From NCBI RefSeq assembly GCF_001624705.1, contig NZ_JSEO01000004.1:124001-188000 (forward strand): a DNA stretch of 64,000 bases. The letters run 5' to 3'. This document shows, piece after piece, positions 21,264 to 30,815 of the stretch (positions are counted from its first letter, which is position 1; each line of letters opens with the position of its first letter). The DNA is from Marinomonas sp. SBI8L. Its GTDB lineage: Bacteria; Pseudomonadota; Gammaproteobacteria; Pseudomonadales; Marinomonadaceae. The translations under genes were made by a program, and so were the position numbers. The notes under the pieces were generated by a model. It was not told the DNA's origin, did no database searches, and was given only the letters and a program-made list of their open reading frames with translations.

Positions 21264-22901
21264 GTGTCATTAAGAGTTAAAACTATTTTTGGCGTTGCTC
21301 TAATTGAGGCCTTATTACTCATTTTACTCGTCAGCATGACGCTTAATTACCTGAAAACAACCAACTATTCCAGCTTAGCAAAACGTGCCACAACCACTGC
21401 AGAACTCTTTTCAACTACAACCAAAGATGCCATCTTATCTTATGATCTCGCATCACTTGAATCCTTTGTAAGTGAAGTTTTAAAAAATCCAGATCTAAGC
21501 TATGCCAGAGTGTTAGGGCCAAACGGCGAAATTTTTGCAAGTGGTGGAGACCCTAAAGGGCTTAATAAAACCTTTAAGGACGACAAGAATGTTGAAATGA
21601 TAGATGACGGTATTTTCGACACACACTCTGTCATAGAAGAAGGTGGCGTTGTTTATGGCCAAGTAGAAATTGGTATAGATATTACTGGCATCCTAAATAC
21701 AATTGAAGAAGCCGAACAGCGAAGTATTTTTATCGCTGGCATAGAAATGTTACTCGTAGCTCTCTTCTCATTTGCACTTGGCACTTATCTCACTAAGCAA
21801 TTAAAAGTGCTTATGAAAGCCACAAAAAGCATTGCCGACGGCACGCTAGATATTAATATTCCAGTTTCAGGCAAAGATGAACTAGCAGCAGTTTCCAGCG
21901 CCTTCAACTTAATGGCTAAAAACCTACACGAAGCAAGTGAAAAGCGAGATCTAATCGAAGCTGAATTAAAAGACTTCAACCAGAAATTAGAAGAAATTGT
22001 ACAAAAGCGAACCAAGATTATTATCGATAAAAACCAACAACTTGAAACGGCTAATAAAAACATAAAAGATACTCAAACCAAGTTAATGCAATCCGAGAAA
22101 ATGGCATCTGTAGGTTTACTCGCAGCTGGTGTGGCACATGAAATAAACAACCCAATGAGCTTTATCATTAGTAATGTCGATATTCTGGAAGAGTACTCTG
22201 AGCAGTTTCTATCACTCATAATGCTATACAAACAAATTTCACTTGATTCAACTAATAAGGAAGCACTGTTAAAACAAATTGAGGCGTTTGAAAATGAGAT
22301 TGATCTAGACTTCATTGAGCAGGATTTACCCAGCCTTATTAAAGACACAAAAGAAGGCACAAGCAGAGTAAAAGAAATTGTTCAGGGTTTAAAAGATTTC
22401 TCCCATGCAGATCAAGAGAGCAGTCATAGCTATTCTGACCTTAATGATTGCATCAATAGCACATTAAAAGTGGCTAACAACGAGCTAAAATACCATTGTG
22501 ATATACAAACAAACCTAGAAGAACTACCTAAAACTTACTGCGCTCCAGGCCAGATTAAACAAGTAATTTTGAATCTACTGATAAATGCAGGCCATGCCAT
22601 TAAAGAAAAAGGCACAATTGAAATTAATAGCCAATTTTCAAATGGCCAAATCACAGTCAGTATAAAAGATGATGGCTGCGGCATTCCAGAAGACAAAATA
22701 GATAAGCTATTTGACCCATTTTATACAACTAAACCTCTTGGTAAAGGGACTGGCCTAGGCTTAGCCATCTCTTATGGGATAATCCAAGATCATAAAGGAA
22801 AAATTGACATAGAAAGCAAACAAGGAGTCGGCAGCACATTTACTATCTCTCTCCCTGTTATCAAAGAAAAAAGTCAGGTGTCAGCTAACTCAGAAGCTTA
22901 G
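21264..22901 (+). CDS. Membrane sensor histidine kinase (HAMP, HisKA, HATPase)
   Basis: A 545-aa kinase that starts with GTG behind TAGGAGA. It has a helix at residues 8-28, a periplasmic sensor loop (about 30-150), a second helix (153-174), then HAMP (175-228) and a coiled coil (230-275). The HisKA H-box is GLLAAGVAHEINNPMSF with His at about 292. The ATPase domain has an N-box (ILNLLINAGHAI), a G1 box (DDGCGIP) and a G2 box (GKGTGLGLAIS). No response regulator is adjacent. The partner binding protein is encoded just upstream, so I infer that it binds the periplasmic loop. Confidence 0.92.
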   Translation: MSLRVKTIFGVALIEALLLILLVSMTLNYLKTTNYSSLAKRATTTAELFSTTTKDAILSYDLASLESFVSEVLKNPDLSYARVLGPNGEIFASGGDPKGLNKTFKDDKNVEMIDDGIFDTHSVIEEGGVVYGQVEIGIDITGILNTIEEAEQRSIFIAGIEMLLVALFSFALGTYLTKQLKVLMKATKSIADGTLDINIPVSGKDELAAVSSAFNLMAKNLHEASEKRDLIEAELKDFNQKLEEIVQKRTKIIIDKNQQLETANKNIKDTQTKLMQSEKMASVGLLAAGVAHEINNPMSFIISNVDILEEYSEQFLSLIMLYKQISLDSTNKEALLKQIEAFENEIDLDFIEQDLPSLIKDTKEGTSRVKEIVQGLKDFSHADQESSHSYSDLNDCINSTLKVANNELKYHCDIQTNLEELPKTYCAPGQIKQVILNLLINAGHAIKEKGTIEINSQFSNGQITVSIKDDGCGIPEDKIDKLFDPFYTTKPLGKGTGLGLAISYGIIQDHKGKIDIESKQGVGSTFTISLPVIKEKSQVSANSEA

Positions 22902-23039
22902 CAGACACTGATTAATTCAAACAGCAAACTCAAGGAAAGCTGCGATTAAGTCACCTTTTCTCAGTCTACTCTTTTAAGGCACATAGGGAAAAGTATCACA
23001 CAAGGCGTTATATTGAATTAATGGAGACACCTTTCGAGA

Positions 23040-23066
23040 AGTAACAAGACAGGGTGTTACTTTTTC
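23040..23066 (+). terminator. Weak terminator after the histidine kinase
   Basis: AGTAAC (23040-23045) and GTTACT (23056-23061) form a 6-bp stem with a 10-nt loop and are followed by TTTTTC. The stem is AT-rich, so termination may be partial. Confidence 0.4.
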
Positions 23067-23194
23067 TGAAATGCCATTTAGGAATTCTTTAAAGATCCGA
23101 AGGACGTGATCTAAAAGCCCTATCTTTATGTTGAGGGCCTAATCAATAGAATAACTATTAAGTTTAGCCCTCACCATAAATTTTAAGACTTTAA

Positions 23195-23216
23195 TCCACC
23201 CGCTGAGGCGGGAGGA
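23195..23216 (-). terminator. Hairpin after sohB
   Basis: Arms TCC-A-CCCGC and GCGGG-A-GGA (23195-23203, 23208-23216) enclose a 4-nt loop about 20 nt beyond the sohB stop. On the minus strand the following bases are only moderately T-rich, so this may be a stabilising 3' hairpin rather than a strong terminator. Confidence 0.5.
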
Positions 23217-23237
23217 CTTATGCGTAAGCCCTCTAGT

Positions 23238-24284
23238 TTAATAACCTTTGTATTGACTAATTTTGCTAAACCACTTAACTGCCTTGGCCTCAAAAGCACC
23301 TAGAACAGATAAGCCTAGTTTTTCAGCCAGCTTTTTAGGCTCTTGATATTTAATAGACACCACATCACTAGACTCAAGCTGAGAAACCAAATAAGCATCA
23401 CTAGTACTAACTTGATCGATTAGATTATTTTGCAGAGCTTGCGAACCATACCAAACATCACCTGTAGCAATTGCTTCAATATCAATCACAGGTCGTGCAC
23501 TGGAAACAAACTCTTTAAATAGAACATGCGTATCTTCAAGGTCTTGCTTGAACTTAGCACGGCCTTCGTCTGTGTTTTCACCCAACATAGTTAAAGTACG
23601 CTTGTATTTACCCGCAGTATGAAGCTCAACATCAACGAGGCTTTTATCAAGTAAACGGTGGATATTAGGCACTTGAGCCACAACGCCAATTGAGCCCAAA
23701 ATAGCAAAAGGAGCAGCGACAATTTTGTCAGCTACACAAGCCATCATGTAACCACCACTCGCAGCGACCTTATCAACACAAATAGTCAAAGAAAGATTAG
23801 CATCTTTAATACGTTGTAATTGAGAAGCAGCTAAACCATAACCATGAACAACACCACCACCGCTTTCTAAACGAACCACCACCTCATCTTTAGGTGTCGC
23901 AATTGATAAGATTGCCGTAATTTCACGTCGTAAAGCTTGCGTCGCACTTGCCTGAATATCACCATCAAAATCAATTACGAATAACCGCTTTTTAGCATCC
24001 TCTGCTTTTACATCCTGCTTTTTAGATTTCTTATCCGCTTTGGCAGCTAACTTATCCTGCTTCTTCTTTTCTTTTTGCTGCTGTTTAAGCAACTTTTTAT
24101 CAAGCAACTCATTTTCTAACTGAGACTTGGCTGCATCATAGCTGTCATTCAATTTCGTTACTTTCAGACCACCTGGCTTTTCTTTACTTTTACTTGCAAA
24201 GATACCAGCGAAAGTAAGCACTATGATCAATGCAACAGTCACCAGTTTTAGCAGGAAGCCTGCATATTCAATTAAAAATTCCAA
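23238..24284 (-). CDS. sohB: Probable inner-membrane protease SohB (peptidase S49)
   Basis: SohB is a SppA-related serine protease. The 348-aa protein begins EFLIEYAGFLLKLV with a hydrophobic anchor, then a lysine-rich coiled region (about residues 50-95), then the S49 domain. The catalytic Ser is in DKVAASGGYMMACVADKI and the Lys lies downstream in the ELHTAGKYKRTLT region. The start is not an ATG. A TTG at 24284 behind AGGCGAGA aligns with the E. coli SohB start (MELLSEY). A further in-frame TTG at 24305 has no such ribosome site. Confidence 0.92.
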   Translation of the reverse strand: MEFLIEYAGFLLKLVTVALIIVLTFAGIFASKSKEKPGGLKVTKLNDSYDAAKSQLENELLDKKLLKQQQKEKKKQDKLAAKADKKSKKQDVKAEDAKKRLFVIDFDGDIQASATQALRREITAILSIATPKDEVVVRLESGGGVVHGYGLAASQLQRIKDANLSLTICVDKVAASGGYMMACVADKIVAAPFAILGSIGVVAQVPNIHRLLDKSLVDVELHTAGKYKRTLTMLGENTDEGRAKFKQDLEDTHVLFKEFVSSARPVIDIEAIATGDVWYGSQALQNNLIDQVSTSDAYLVSQLESSDVVSIKYQEPKKLAEKLGLSVLGAFEAKAVKWFSKISQYKGY

Positions 24285-24465
24285 TTTTCTCGCCTTTTTT
24301 GCCAATTTTCAAACAGATTTTAAGTAAAACTCTCTACCTAGGTATATAAGGTAAAATTTGTTAAAAACAATGTCTTATATTAAAAACTCCAGACTTCCTC
24401 TCACTAACAATATCTCTTATCATTCACGTAATTAATATTTATCATTCCAAACTAGGAGCAAATCC

Positions 24466-25968
24466 ATGACTGCGACCCTATTTCAGGCTCTCAGCAAGAA
24501 CTTTTTAGGAAGTTCTCCTTTATGGTTTAAACAAACCATTATTGCATTTCTCATACTAAATCCAATTATTTTAATGACAGCAGGGCCCTTTGTTGCAGGC
24601 TGGTTATTAATTGTTGAATTCATTTTCACTCTTGCTATGGCATTAAAATGCTACCCATTACAACCAGGCGGATTACTTGCTATCGAAGCTGTTGCCATTG
24701 GTCTAACTGATACTCATGGGGTTTATAAAGAAGTAGTAAATAACTTTCCTGTTATCTTACTTCTAATGTTTATGGTAGCCGGCATTTACTTTATGAAAGA
24801 CATGCTGCTATTCATCTTCAACAAACTATTAATTCGCGTTCGCTCGAAAGTCGCTATATCTCTACTTTTCAGCCTTTCAGCAGCGATTTTATCTGCCTTC
24901 CTTGATGCTTTGACAGTAACCGCGGTGCTTATTAGTGTCGGCGTTGGCTTCTTCTCTGTATATCATAAAGTCGCTTCTGGTAAAAAACCTCATCACGATC
25001 ACGACCATGGCTCAGATGATCATGTTTTAGAAACCAACCGTGATGATCTTGAAAAGTTTCGTGCTTTTCTTCGTAGCTTATTAATGCATGGTGCCGTTGG
25101 TACCGCACTTGGTGGTGTTGCAACCTTGGTTGGTGAGCCTCAAAACCTTCTGATTGCTGAAGTTGCTGGTTGGGATTTTGCGGAGTTCTTCACTTATGTT
25201 GCTCCGGTTTCTATGCCTGTTTTGGTTGCTGGCTTAATCACAGTAGTACTTTTAGAGAAAACAAAAAACTTTGGTTATGGCGCTCATCTACCTGACAACA
25301 TCCGTCAGATTCTTAAGAATTATGATGAAGAAGAAGACAAACGCAGCACACCAGCTCATAAAGCTAAGCTTTTAGTTCAAGCTGTCGTCGCCGTTATTCT
25401 TGTTTTATCCTTAGCTTTTCACGTTGCTGAAGTTGGCCTTGTTGGTCTAATGATTATCGTACTTTTGACTGCTTTTAATGGCATTACAGAAGAACATAGA
25501 ATCGGACATGCATTCGAAGAAGCACTGCCTTTCACAGCACTTTTAGTCGTCTTCTTTACCATTGTTTCTGTTATTCACCACCAACACCTATTCCAGCCAG
25601 TTATCACCTATGTACTTTCACTACCATTACAACAGCAACCTATTATGTTCTTTGCTGCTAACGGTATCCTGTCTGCTATTAGTGATAACGTCTTTGTTGC
25701 AACGGTTTACATTAATGAAATTAAAGCCGCTCTAGATGCTGGTACAATTTCACGCGAACACTTTGACAAGCTAGCCATTGCCGTTAACACGGGTACAAAT
25801 TTACCTAGTGTTGCAACACCAAATGGTCAAGCGGCCTTCCTATTCCTACTAACATCTGCAATTGCGCCATTGTTACGCCTATCTTATGGTCGCATGGTGT
25901 GGATGGCCCTTCCTTATACAATCGTATTAAGTGCTGTAGGCGGTATGTGTGTCAGCATATTTTTATAA
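24466..25968 (+). CDS. nhaB: Na+/H+ antiporter NhaB
   Basis: The protein is 500 aa, close to the usual 510 or so, with about ten to twelve membrane segments. It begins [20 protein letters not shown], the typical NhaB N terminus. It contains the conserved [19 protein letters not shown] and [28 protein letters not shown] segments. A His/Asp-rich cytosolic loop ([11 protein letters not shown] near 175) is a local feature. NhaB exchanges Na+ for H+ and would use the ion gradients set up by NQR. A strong terminator follows, and the gene is probably monocistronic. Confidence 0.97.
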   Translation: MTATLFQALSKNFLGSSPLWFKQTIIAFLILNPIILMTAGPFVAGWLLIVEFIFTLAMALKCYPLQPGGLLAIEAVAIGLTDTHGVYKEVVNNFPVILLLMFMVAGIYFMKDMLLFIFNKLLIRVRSKVAISLLFSLSAAILSAFLDALTVTAVLISVGVGFFSVYHKVASGKKPHHDHDHGSDDHVLETNRDDLEKFRAFLRSLLMHGAVGTALGGVATLVGEPQNLLIAEVAGWDFAEFFTYVAPVSMPVLVAGLITVVLLEKTKNFGYGAHLPDNIRQILKNYDEEEDKRSTPAHKAKLLVQAVVAVILVLSLAFHVAEVGLVGLMIIVLLTAFNGITEEHRIGHAFEEALPFTALLVVFFTIVSVIHHQHLFQPVITYVLSLPLQQQPIMFFAANGILSAISDNVFVATVYINEIKAALDAGTISREHFDKLAIAVNTGTNLPSVATPNGQAAFLFLLTSAIAPLLRLSYGRMVWMALPYTIVLSAVGGMCVSIFL

Positions 25969-25990
25969 TTAGCTGAAACAAGCGAAAATA

Positions 25991-26020
25991 AAAAACCCAG
26001 CTTATGCTGGGTTTTTTATT
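25991..26020. terminator. Bidirectional terminator between nhaB and tyrS
   Basis: AAAAACCCAGC (25991-26001) pairs with GCTGGGTTTTTT (26006-26017) around a TTAT loop. A residues on one side and T residues on the other serve both convergent genes. Confidence 0.92.
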
Positions 26021-26077
26021 AGCGAAAAGAAACTTGAAAGACCAAGCAGATAAAGTCAGCCAAGCCTCTACTATCAC

Positions 26078-27385
26078 TCACTTCAATACAAACAAGTGAT
26101 GTTTCTTTTTACCTAGTTTAACGAGGAAGTACTTATTGTAATAACCTTTATCAGCTGCAAATATTTTGCTTGCTAACATGTTATCTTGCATCCCTTTCGC
26201 TTCCCCATTTACAAAAACAGAGTTGCGCTGCAACGCATCTTTAACTTGCTTACCATTTGATGCAAGACCAGATTCAGTAAAGAAACTTGTTAAAGGCGTA
26301 TCAGCTAGTTCAGATAACTCAAACTCAGTTGATGGCAGACCATCTAATTGTATCTGAGCCAAATCTTGTTCACTTAAATCAGCTGCTTCGCCACTAAATA
26401 AAGCTTGAGTAATACGTTCAGCTGCTGCAAGCCCTTCATCACCGTGAACAAGGCGTGTTACTTCTTTTGCTAAAATACCTTGAGCTCGAGGCTTACCTTC
26501 TGCTTCTTGATCAGCTTTTTCAATACCATCTATTTCTTCGACAGATAAGAAAGTGAAGTACTTCAAGAATTTATAAACATCAGCATCAGCTGTGTTTAAC
26601 CAGAATTGGAAGAAAGCATATTGGCTTGTCTTTTTAGCATCTAACCAAATTGTGCCGGACTCAGTCTTACCAAACTTAGTACCGTCAGATTTGGTAACAA
26701 GCGGCATGGTCAAACCAAATACCTGATTACCATTTTGGCGACGAGTTAACTCTGTACCGCCTGTGATATTACCCCATTGGTCACTACCACCAATCTGAAG
26801 GCTACAACCATTCAAACGATTAAGTTCTGCAAAATCAAATGATTGCAAAATCATATAAGTAAATTCAGTGAATGAAATACCTTCACCTTCACGATTAATA
26901 CGCTGTTTTACTGACTCTTTTTGTATCATGGCATTAATAGAAAAATGTTTACCCACATCACGTAAGAAATCGAGAATATTTAGATCTTTCGTCCAGTCAT
27001 AGTTATTAACTACTTCAGCACTGTTTGCTTTATCGTTAAATTCAATAAATTGGCTCACTTGCGTCTTAAGCTTACCAACCCATTCATTCACTACTTCAGG
27101 GCCGTTTAACTTACGTTCAGCAGCTTTAAAACTAGGATCACCGATCAAGCCTGTCGCACCGCCAACAAGTGCTAAAGGTTTATGACCAGCTTGTTGAAAA
27201 CGCTTAAGCATAAGTAATGGCACCAAACTACCTATGTGCAAACTATCTGCTGTCGGGTCAAAGCCACAATAAAGAGTACGACTTGTCTCATTCAAGTGAT
27301 TAGCCAGCTCTTCTTCAGCTGTTGTTTGAGCAATTAGCCCACGATTTTGTAGGTCTTTTAAAAGGTCGTTACTACCTATTGTCAT
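26078..27385 (-). CDS. tyrS: Tyrosyl-tRNA synthetase
   Basis: TyrS charges tRNA-Tyr with tyrosine. The class I signature appears as HIGSLVPLLML (HIGH-like), and KFGKTESG is the KMSKS-like loop near residue 235. The tyrosine pocket region is YCGFDPTADSLHIGS, and a C-terminal S4-like RNA-binding domain ends the protein. I use the ATG at 27385 (435 aa, MTIGSNDLLKDLQNRGLIAQ). A TTG 18 nt upstream is also in frame, and the start is not settled because both have weak ribosome sites. The gene is divergent from an M23 peptidase gene. Confidence 0.97.
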   Translation of the reverse strand: MTIGSNDLLKDLQNRGLIAQTTAEEELANHLNETSRTLYCGFDPTADSLHIGSLVPLLMLKRFQQAGHKPLALVGGATGLIGDPSFKAAERKLNGPEVVNEWVGKLKTQVSQFIEFNDKANSAEVVNNYDWTKDLNILDFLRDVGKHFSINAMIQKESVKQRINREGEGISFTEFTYMILQSFDFAELNRLNGCSLQIGGSDQWGNITGGTELTRRQNGNQVFGLTMPLVTKSDGTKFGKTESGTIWLDAKKTSQYAFFQFWLNTADADVYKFLKYFTFLSVEEIDGIEKADQEAEGKPRAQGILAKEVTRLVHGDEGLAAAERITQALFSGEAADLSEQDLAQIQLDGLPSTEFELSELADTPLTSFFTESGLASNGKQVKDALQRNSVFVNGEAKGMQDNMLASKIFAADKGYYNKYFLVKLGKKKHHLFVLK

Positions 27386-27518
27386 AGCGAAATCATTTCC
27401 CAATTCTAAAATTCGTATAAGTTAGTTAATTAAAAATCTTGTTTCAGTAAAAGCATTCAATTATAAAGGCATTATTGGTAACATTATAAGGCTTTATTTC
27501 AGATTTTTAGGTATTCTC

Positions 27519-28883
27519 TTGGCTAGAACAAATCTCTCAAAACATCTTTTTTTACTTGCAGCTACCACTTCCATCGTGGCATTACTTGTTGGCTTTGCAC
27601 CTTCCGAAGTTGAAGAAACAACAATCAAGCTTGAAGTTCCATTGCAAATTATCTCTATTGACGAAGAAATCGTTAAAACTAAGATAACAGACACAGAAGC
27701 CCCAGCTGTCATTAACAACCCAGCTGAGCTACCAACACCTTCTGGTTTGGTAAAACACGATCCTAGCTATATTACACAGCAAGCTTCGGTTAAATCTGGC
27801 GACTCACTTTCTAAGATTCTATCTTCCCATGGCATTTCTAATCAGGATATATACCGTGTCTCTAGTGCGGATAAAAAGCCTAAAGAACTAACAAGAATGA
27901 GGCCAGGACAGGAACTAGAGTTTGTCAAAGACAAAAACACCAATGAGCTAATTAGCCTAAAACTCATAAAATCCCAACTTGAAACCATTGCATTTGAAAA
28001 GAAAGAAGGGATATTTGTTAGTAATAAGCTAGTAAGAGAGCCCGAGATTGTTAACGTCTACAAGGAAGCGACGATAAGTAACTCTCTTTTTCTTGACGGC
28101 TTAAAAGCAGGCATAAGCCAATCCATGCTAATTGAAATGGCAAATATTTTTGGCTGGGATATCGACTTTGCATTAGACCTAAGAGATGGCGATACCTTTA
28201 GTCTTCTATTTGAAGAAAAATATTTAGACGGCCAATCAATTGGGTTTGGCAACATACTCGCGGCACAGTTTGTAAATAATGGCCGTGTTTACCAAGCGAT
28301 TCGTTACGAGACTGACAAAGGTGCTCATTACTACACACCAGATGGTCTCTCTATGCGTAAGACCTTTCTGCGTACACCAGTTGATTTCACCCGTATCTCA
28401 TCAAAATTCAACCCAAATCGCTTACACCCGATTTTCAAAACAACTCGCCCACACCGTGGCGTAGATTACGCAGCATCTAAGGGCACGCCAGTTAAAGCTT
28501 CAGGTGATGGTAAAGTCATTTTTAAAGGTAAGCAAAATGGTTATGGTAATGTTGTGATTCTTGATCACGGTCGTGGCTATACAACCCTTTATGCTCATTT
28601 GAATGGCTTCTCTCGTAAGATCAAACGTGGTGGTAGAGTGAAACAAGGCCAAACAATTGCTTTTGTTGGTCAAACTGGTTACGCAACTGGCCCTCACCTG
28701 CATTATGAGTTCCGTATCAATGGTACTCATAAGAACCCTGTAACAGTGAAGCTACCTAATGACGAGCCTATGGCAAAGAAAGAGCTCAAGAGTTACTTAC
28801 CTTATGCACAAACAATGGCAAGTGCATTAGAAAGCTACCACTCACCAGACTATATACAGAAACTAGCTAGCATCAAAAAGTAA
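27519..28883 (+). CDS. mepM: LysM/OapA-type M23 metallopeptidase (MepM-like murein endopeptidase)
   Basis: A 454-aa envelope protein with an N-terminal anchor (KHLFLLAATTSIVALLVGF). A LysM/OapA-like region near 85-130 (VKSGDSLSKILSSHGIS) follows, then a second Csd3-like domain. The C-terminal M23 peptidase has Zn ligands in HRGVDYAASKGTPV (His and Asp) and in HLHYEFRINGTHKNP (HxH). It would cut peptidoglycan cross-links. No ATG lies nearby. Translation must start at the TTG at 27519, preceded by TTAGGTA. The position next to tyrS is common in related genomes, and a terminator follows. Confidence 0.92.
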   Translation: MARTNLSKHLFLLAATTSIVALLVGFAPSEVEETTIKLEVPLQIISIDEEIVKTKITDTEAPAVINNPAELPTPSGLVKHDPSYITQQASVKSGDSLSKILSSHGISNQDIYRVSSADKKPKELTRMRPGQELEFVKDKNTNELISLKLIKSQLETIAFEKKEGIFVSNKLVREPEIVNVYKEATISNSLFLDGLKAGISQSMLIEMANIFGWDIDFALDLRDGDTFSLLFEEKYLDGQSIGFGNILAAQFVNNGRVYQAIRYETDKGAHYYTPDGLSMRKTFLRTPVDFTRISSKFNPNRLHPIFKTTRPHRGVDYAASKGTPVKASGDGKVIFKGKQNGYGNVVILDHGRGYTTLYAHLNGFSRKIKRGGRVKQGQTIAFVGQTGYATGPHLHYEFRINGTHKNPVTVKLPNDEPMAKKELKSYLPYAQTMASALESYHSPDYIQKLASIKK

Positions 28884-28906
28884 TGCACTAAACAAAACAT
28901 GAGCAC

Positions 28907-28937
28907 AAAAAAAGCAGCCTATTGGCTGCTTTTTTAT
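28907..28937. terminator. Bidirectional terminator between the M23 peptidase gene and trxA
   Basis: GCAGCC (28914-28919) and GGCTGC (28924-28929) with a TATT loop are flanked by seven A residues and by six to seven T residues. Confidence 0.92.
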
Positions 28938-28957
28938 TACCCAAATCAAAAGATGAT

Positions 28958-29284
28958 TTAGATAGCAGTATCAATAAAGTCAACAAGCTGACTTTTTGAA
29001 ACAGCACCAACTTTAGTTGCTACTACTTCACCACCTTTAACAACCAATAAGGTTGGGATACCGCGAACATTGTACTTAGGCGCTGTATCAGGGTTTTCGT
29101 CAACGTTAATTTTAACAACTTTGATCTTGCCTTCCATTTCACCAGCAACATCTTCAAGTACTGGACCAATCATTTTACAAGGACCACACCAAGGAGCCCA
29201 AAAATCAACTACTACAGGTAGTTCAGAATTCAGCACTTCGTCTTGAAATTGTGCATCGGTAATTTGGATAGTATTGTCACCCAT
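28958..29284 (-). CDS. trxA: Thioredoxin 1
   Basis: A 108-aa thioredoxin with the active-site motif WCGPCK near residues 32-37, preceded by VVDFWAP, and with the cis-proline segment GIPTLLVVKGG. Thioredoxin reduces disulfides in cytoplasmic enzymes such as ribonucleotide reductase. The gene is monocistronic with about 130 bp of upstream sequence. Confidence 0.98.
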   Translation of the reverse strand: MGDNTIQITDAQFQDEVLNSELPVVVDFWAPWCGPCKMIGPVLEDVAGEMEGKIKVVKINVDENPDTAPKYNVRGIPTLLVVKGGEVVATKVGAVSKSQLVDFIDTAI

Positions 29285-29415
29285 TTGAAATTCCTTAAAT
29301 CATATTATCTTTGAATATGTGCTAGTTTAGCACTTTTTTATAGGTGTAAAAATGAGTTCCTACTACTAACTCAATAGTAAAAAACTATTTTCTTATTCCT
29401 TAAGCTTTCGCTGAC

Positions 29416-30135
29416 TTAATTTTGCGCAATCATATCAGCAATTACTTCTGGTAACTCTTCTAAAGCATGCACTTCAGCATCTGGGCGGCTTGGCCATTTA
29501 TCTTGCCAACGCCTTGCACCATGACGATTAAACCAGATACTTCGTCCACCAACCTGATTAATACCGTTCACATCATCATGCACATTGTCACCAACATGGA
29601 TCAGATTACTAACATCAACACCTGCTAGCTCGGCCGTTTTTAGAAAAATATCCGCATTAGGTTTTGCGATCCCTTCTTTGTCTGCCCTTACAGCAAATTC
29701 AAAAGAGTCAGATAAACCAACATCAGGGTGAAATACATCAGCATTGCCATTAGTAATCACAGCTAGGCGATAATGATTAGCTAATTGCCACAGTACTTTT
29801 TTAGTACCCGGATACAAATCAACTTTTTGACGCCACTCATGAAAGTAATCAAAGGCAGATTGAGCAACTAAAGCAGCCTCTTCCTTTGGTAAACCAAAAT
29901 CCTGCAATGCCACTCGATACACTTCCACTCGCAAACGCGAGATATCAGCTCTTAGAGCAGATGAATCTTCCAGTAACTGTTGCTTAAGCTTAAATAAAGC
30001 CGCTTGATCAAATGCCTGATTAAAACCAGGAAACCTGTCTTCAAACCAATGAAACATTGCCTGGTCAGCTCTTACTATCACAGGCTCTACATCCCAAAGG
30101 GTATTATCAAGATCAAAGGTAATTAAACGTGTCAC
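29416..30135 (-). CDS. yigB: HAD-family phosphatase YigB
   Basis: A 239-aa haloacid dehalogenase-like phosphatase. Motif I DLDNTLWD is at residue 8, motif II is LAVITNGNAD, and motifs III/IV are K plus HVGDNVHDDVNGI. In E. coli YigB dephosphorylates 5-amino-6-ribitylamino-uracil phosphate in riboflavin synthesis. The start is a GTG that overlaps the DUF484 stop by 4 bp (GTGA), so translation is coupled. In many relatives xerC sits between these two genes. Here it does not. Confidence 0.9.
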   Translation of the reverse strand: MTRLITFDLDNTLWDVEPVIVRADQAMFHWFEDRFPGFNQAFDQAALFKLKQQLLEDSSALRADISRLRVEVYRVALQDFGLPKEEAALVAQSAFDYFHEWRQKVDLYPGTKKVLWQLANHYRLAVITNGNADVFHPDVGLSDSFEFAVRADKEGIAKPNADIFLKTAELAGVDVSNLIHVGDNVHDDVNGINQVGGRSIWFNRHGARRWQDKWPSRPDAEVHALEELPEVIADMIAQN

Positions 30136-30806
30136 GGTAGCAACCTTATTAAAATAGCACTTAGAATTTCAGACAAATACTCAAGAAACATCACGCCTTT
30201 TTCACGTTTAAATTTCTCTAGCTCCTCACTACCTAAAGCTAACACACCAATATACCTATCCGCGCCTTGATAATGGGACACCAGAGGCAATACAGCAGAA
30301 GACATAACTTGATCAGCTTTATCTTGAAACAGATATTGAGCTTCATCAACCGACAAAGCACCACAATAGCAACCAGTTTTTAGCAGAACCTCTTTAAGCA
30401 CTGGACCTGCCTGATGCATTGGTGTCACTCTAATATTAGTATCTAACTCTTTCTCTGAGAAAAGCACCAAAGAGTGAAGCTGAATATGAAAATCATCACG
30501 CATGACGTCATCAAGCATGATGGCAAACTCATCTAAGTTAGTGCAAACCATGCCAGCTAACACAAGGCGACGGCTCTTGTGCATAATCGACTCATTTTCA
30601 CGGGCAACATCAACTAAGCGCTCAAACTGGCTTTTATAGTCTTCAGCAGATTTACGTAATAAAAACACCTGACGTTCAATCAAAGAAACCGTGTTATTTG
30701 GCTCCAAAGCATGGGGCACATCCAAGGTTTCTAGCAAATCCAAATGATCATGAAAAAACTTTGGATTTGCTTTTAAGAATTCAATTACGCTAGCTTCTTC
30801 GGTCAT
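30132..30806 (-). CDS. DUF484 family protein (GAF-like)
   Basis: A 224-aa cytoplasmic protein that begins EASVIEFLKANPKFFHDH, the signature N-terminal helix region of DUF484. A GAF-like domain follows. The family sits between dapF and xerC/yigB in many gammaproteobacteria and its function is not known. Spacing to dapF is 9 nt and to yigB minus 4 nt, consistent with one operon lptM-lysA-dapF-DUF484-yigB. Confidence 0.9.
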   Translation of the reverse strand: MTEEASVIEFLKANPKFFHDHLDLLETLDVPHALEPNNTVSLIERQVFLLRKSAEDYKSQFERLVDVARENESIMHKSRRLVLAGMVCTNLDEFAIMLDDVMRDDFHIQLHSLVLFSEKELDTNIRVTPMHQAGPVLKEVLLKTGCYCGALSVDEAQYLFQDKADQVMSSAVLPLVSHYQGADRYIGVLALGSEELEKFKREKGVMFLEYLSEILSAILIRLLP

Positions 30807-30815
30807 ACTGCCTCT

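Larger units (their letters stand above)
22902..23237. other. Intergenic region between the histidine kinase and sohB
   Basis: No coding frame is supported. Four small inverted repeats are visible. A hairpin at 23040-23061 is followed by T residues. AGATC/GATCT arms lie near 23093-23112. GAGGGC/GCCCTC arms lie near 23133 and 23166. The sohB-side hairpin is at 23195-23216. The density of stems is unusual but I cannot assign an RNA family. Confidence 0.45.

Noticed and set aside
23040-23216. Stem-rich stretch as a small RNA gene or integron-like attC site
   Set aside because: The stems are short and unrelated, no recombination core or integrase is present, and ordinary terminators explain at least two of them.
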